A stretch of DNA of 64,000 nucleotides from Styela clava (lineage: Eukaryota > Chordata > Ascidiacea > Stolidobranchia > Styelidae): the NCBI RefSeq assembly GCF_964204865.1, contig NC_135257.1, forward strand, positions 620,001 to 684,000, written 5' to 3'. Under the pieces are notes generated by a model. That model was not told the DNA's origin, did no database searches, and saw only the letters and a list, made by a program, of their open reading frames with translations. This document shows, one piece after another, positions 62,801-64,000 of the stretch. The number at the start of each line of letters is the position of its first letter. Within the stretch, counting starts at the first letter, position 1. The translations under genes were made by a program, and so were the position numbers.

Positions 62801-62939
62801 GAGTACTGACATCAGGCTTCAAAGAGGTGTTTTGAGATGGCATCGGTGACAATGTTGTCATGAAGGAAACATTATCAAGAAGATGTTTTGATGAGTTAAA
62901 TGGATCACCCAGTTTACTGTCATCATAATTGTCAGACAT
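59808..62939 (-). CDS. centrosomal coiled-coil protein, CEP162-like, 1043 aa, single exon
   Basis: One uninterrupted frame. Residues 1-180 are polar and disordered. About 220-335 is basic and Ser/Thr/Pro rich (MTPKSPKTRKTTVKVSPKIK), as in microtubule-binding tails. From about 385 to 1020 it is almost continuous heptad coiled coil. The block EEGMRLKAESMGKRLAKDRD and the C-terminal FRLELDSILLVLREIQSQGV then KIPLP resemble what I remember of CEP162 (KIAA1009), a centriole distal-end and ciliary transition-zone protein that binds microtubules. An in-frame stop lies a few codons upstream of the chosen ATG. Vertebrate CEP162 genes have many introns, so the intron-free form is odd: a retrocopy or intron loss. 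The coding call is near certain and the family name moderate; another centrosomal coiled-coil protein is the alternative. Confidence 0.88.
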   Translation of the reverse strand: MSDNYDDSKLGDPFNSSKHLLDNVSFMTTLSPMPSQNTSLKPDVSTQGSQDVKFFDRIRSNLHSRITEEHEKSNISTLTALEDHLHDYLKETGSTATSSMPATTGIGTGGVMYGFDLSPVHSHEKKFAANVSNTLQENETVEISTRESFKKHFESGAALNFMQAKVASQKQLRSEKSKINEDTETVMSQVFSSQDVTSSVNEIGNKTNETEHVTSMIVEGKSKKQVGKKPSVASTKKPRSGTSRLQQGNVANYTDHSRFPRTNHKQTVKSASATSVKFTPTKLSKASPVIMTPKSPKTRKTTVKVSPKIKSTSKGQISKRQTSTKNNIKETRSDTSVSKLICDSTALSDANLSFTDIPATSSVSRSPNYMKIPLKESAANTSSLDEIDHTRLHMEGKLDSVTSERDKQILQNKMLVQDIDNLKKDNFVLKSKITQLMTNQQSKKIESTDANKENSSKDEIVRLKEEILEQDQLITGYQHENEKIYAELKEVKRTNKDVENAMFNENSKLKSEIEDLKEALERHARLADEKEKVGSSPNFPDIRSNDDDSTLKKRILSLEHQIRMEEGMRLKAESMGKRLAKDRDELEKQLRINECKSEEICQNLKTEHRIELGKVKSELADARRSLASKAEKISNANHSIIPPPESVLVHFQSRVKKLEADLENRDEIANKAVQQVRDDYNNVRMKYEKHIESLEKQIESFRESRGKVTRDKNTMNMKELQKQLSDSISKLREEKEAREIERNVLMDNIQKLKQKTSTPVKNKVVSSSEFIELKNACEAKNREIERLTSLLHKTFDNGRLGFHKNEKDVKFKKSSYNPDVFEADGYAGLLQQNSELKAHLEKQSLELKHSKVSNEALLCRLEQVTKTMQTQHEKEISQRQNPSSSQNAEKTVLMEQKINQSQNELDKCHKKILMLESQVKESSVSRVREQALQVQLQQLLTKLHESNSLTSSASARKIIALENKLSVAGEELRIKKEMLKETLISNSSSFAQNEISKLQEQLNTKNKELTRFRLELDSILLVLREIQSQGVKIPLPQYLQSII

Positions 62940-64000
62940 GATTTTCCCATTAATAGAAAGTCAATAATATTCAAACAAACATGATGAAAGCCACATTCAA
63001 GCTGACTAATTTTGATACTCTAAAGGTATGTTCGAAAAAAGCTTTTAGATGCGATTAAAAATAAAAAATCTATTCCAATAAAGTATTTCAGAACAGATCG
63101 AATTGTCATTGCATCATGTGATGTTTTCTGTTACTGTGTTAATAGTATACAGTAGGGCCATTCCAAGCAAAAGTTGAATTCCATCAATTTTTTAAAAAGT
63201 GTAGTGAAAGTAATTTTTTTTATTTTTGATATCAAAAGACATTGGAAATTTATTGGACTGCAATCATTTCATGGAACAATATAAAATTTCACCCAGGCTT
63301 TTGATGGTTTATATGAAATGTCCTGGAATGTAGAAATTTTGGTATAATTGGCATATTTTGTGATGATTCCTGGCACAAAGTGTTTGATTGTGTGGTACAG
63401 TTATTTCATATGGAATTGACGCACTGGATTTAAGTTAATAAAGTTTGAATGTTTGCAGTGCTGTAGGGCATTTCTTCACCCATTTAACGATTTATTACCA
63501 GATTTTTAAGAGATGATAGAGGCCGCTATTCCAAAATGTTCTGTGGTGTCAAGTCCTGTAGTGTCACATACAATATGCACATTATTGGCAAGGATTTAGA
63601 GTGTTACATTAAGTAACTTGAGCAACACATAGAGGGGTAGTTCAGCTACTGCACCAGAAAATATTATGGGCTCCCACTGCTGCACTGTACCATCGCGAAA
63701 ATTTACAGCATAACACAACGTACTGTTAGTGCATGGTGGATTTGCCGCCCTGTAGTGTCACGCTATATTTTTTTTATCTATTAGGTAAGTCTTGGGTGTA
63801 ACTTTTGTGCAATTTTTTACATATTCAATAAATCAACTGATTAGACAATGAAACAAAACATGTAGCTGAAAATGTGAAAATATATTGCATCCAACAACGT
63901 GCAAAATTTCTGGAATTGTCCTGAACATGCTCGTATTAGAGTCATAAAAAAGGATAAAATATTCTCTTCTCCTGAAATAAAACTTTATGTTTGAACGTGT
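62940..64000. other. upstream of the coiled-coil gene, no further gene seen
   Basis: AT-rich; a possible 5' untranslated region or promoter of the CEP162-like gene. No frame of note. Confidence 0.45.

Overview
This window is AT-rich nuclear DNA from an animal. Split genes with GT-AG introns, a metazoan chloride intracellular channel (CLIC) gene, a secreted CAP-like gene, a centrosomal coiled-coil gene and many hAT-type DNA transposons all point to a metazoan invertebrate. A tunicate is my guess, from the general feel of the genes and repeats, and it is not proven. I see no rRNA, CRISPR array, prophage or bacterial operon.

Three genes can be modelled with confidence. (1) A five-exon gene on the + strand (12145-14933) encodes a 310-residue secreted protein with a degenerate CAP/SCP domain and a 12-cysteine tail; all four introns are phase 1. 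(2) A CLIC gene on the - strand (20875-31545) has six coding exons plus an alternative first exon, and every splice phase closes. It gives 269- or 246-residue isoforms with different N-termini. (3) An uninterrupted 1043-codon frame on the - strand (59808-62939) encodes a coiled-coil protein resembling centrosomal CEP162. Weaker candidates are a possible 3' gene end at 1-1400, two possible exons at 5202-5540, a 53-residue two-exon frame at 16621-17022 and a 70-residue frame at 35853-36065.

Most of the rest is transposon. At least seven elements have intact ends and exact 8-bp target-site duplications that can be read directly: 9482-9977, 21798-24006, 25557-26587, 31966-33798, 34919-35370, 36095-36955, 46114-47859 and 57450-58313. 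A nearly intact autonomous hAT (41643-45632) carries a transposase with one frameshift, and the 861-bp element at 36095-36955 is its internally deleted derivative. An inverted duplicate of the sequence flanking that derivative (40970-41277) keeps the empty target site. Older transposase wrecks lie at 2080-4641, 7703-8761, 37860-38164, 54730-54932 and 55321-56600, and a P-element/THAP-like remnant at 38303-38679.

Other structures include a palindromic element built from a 16-bp minisatellite (51785-52382), a 65-bp minisatellite (38828-39722), a MITE with long inverted arms and a SAP-like reading frame (34919-35370), hairpin elements at 48522-48696 and 51284-51380, and a dispersed GGTACCG-type palindromic motif that is densest at 35405-35855. 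The genes show no functional linkage to one another; the window is best read as a few host genes in a transposon-rich landscape.
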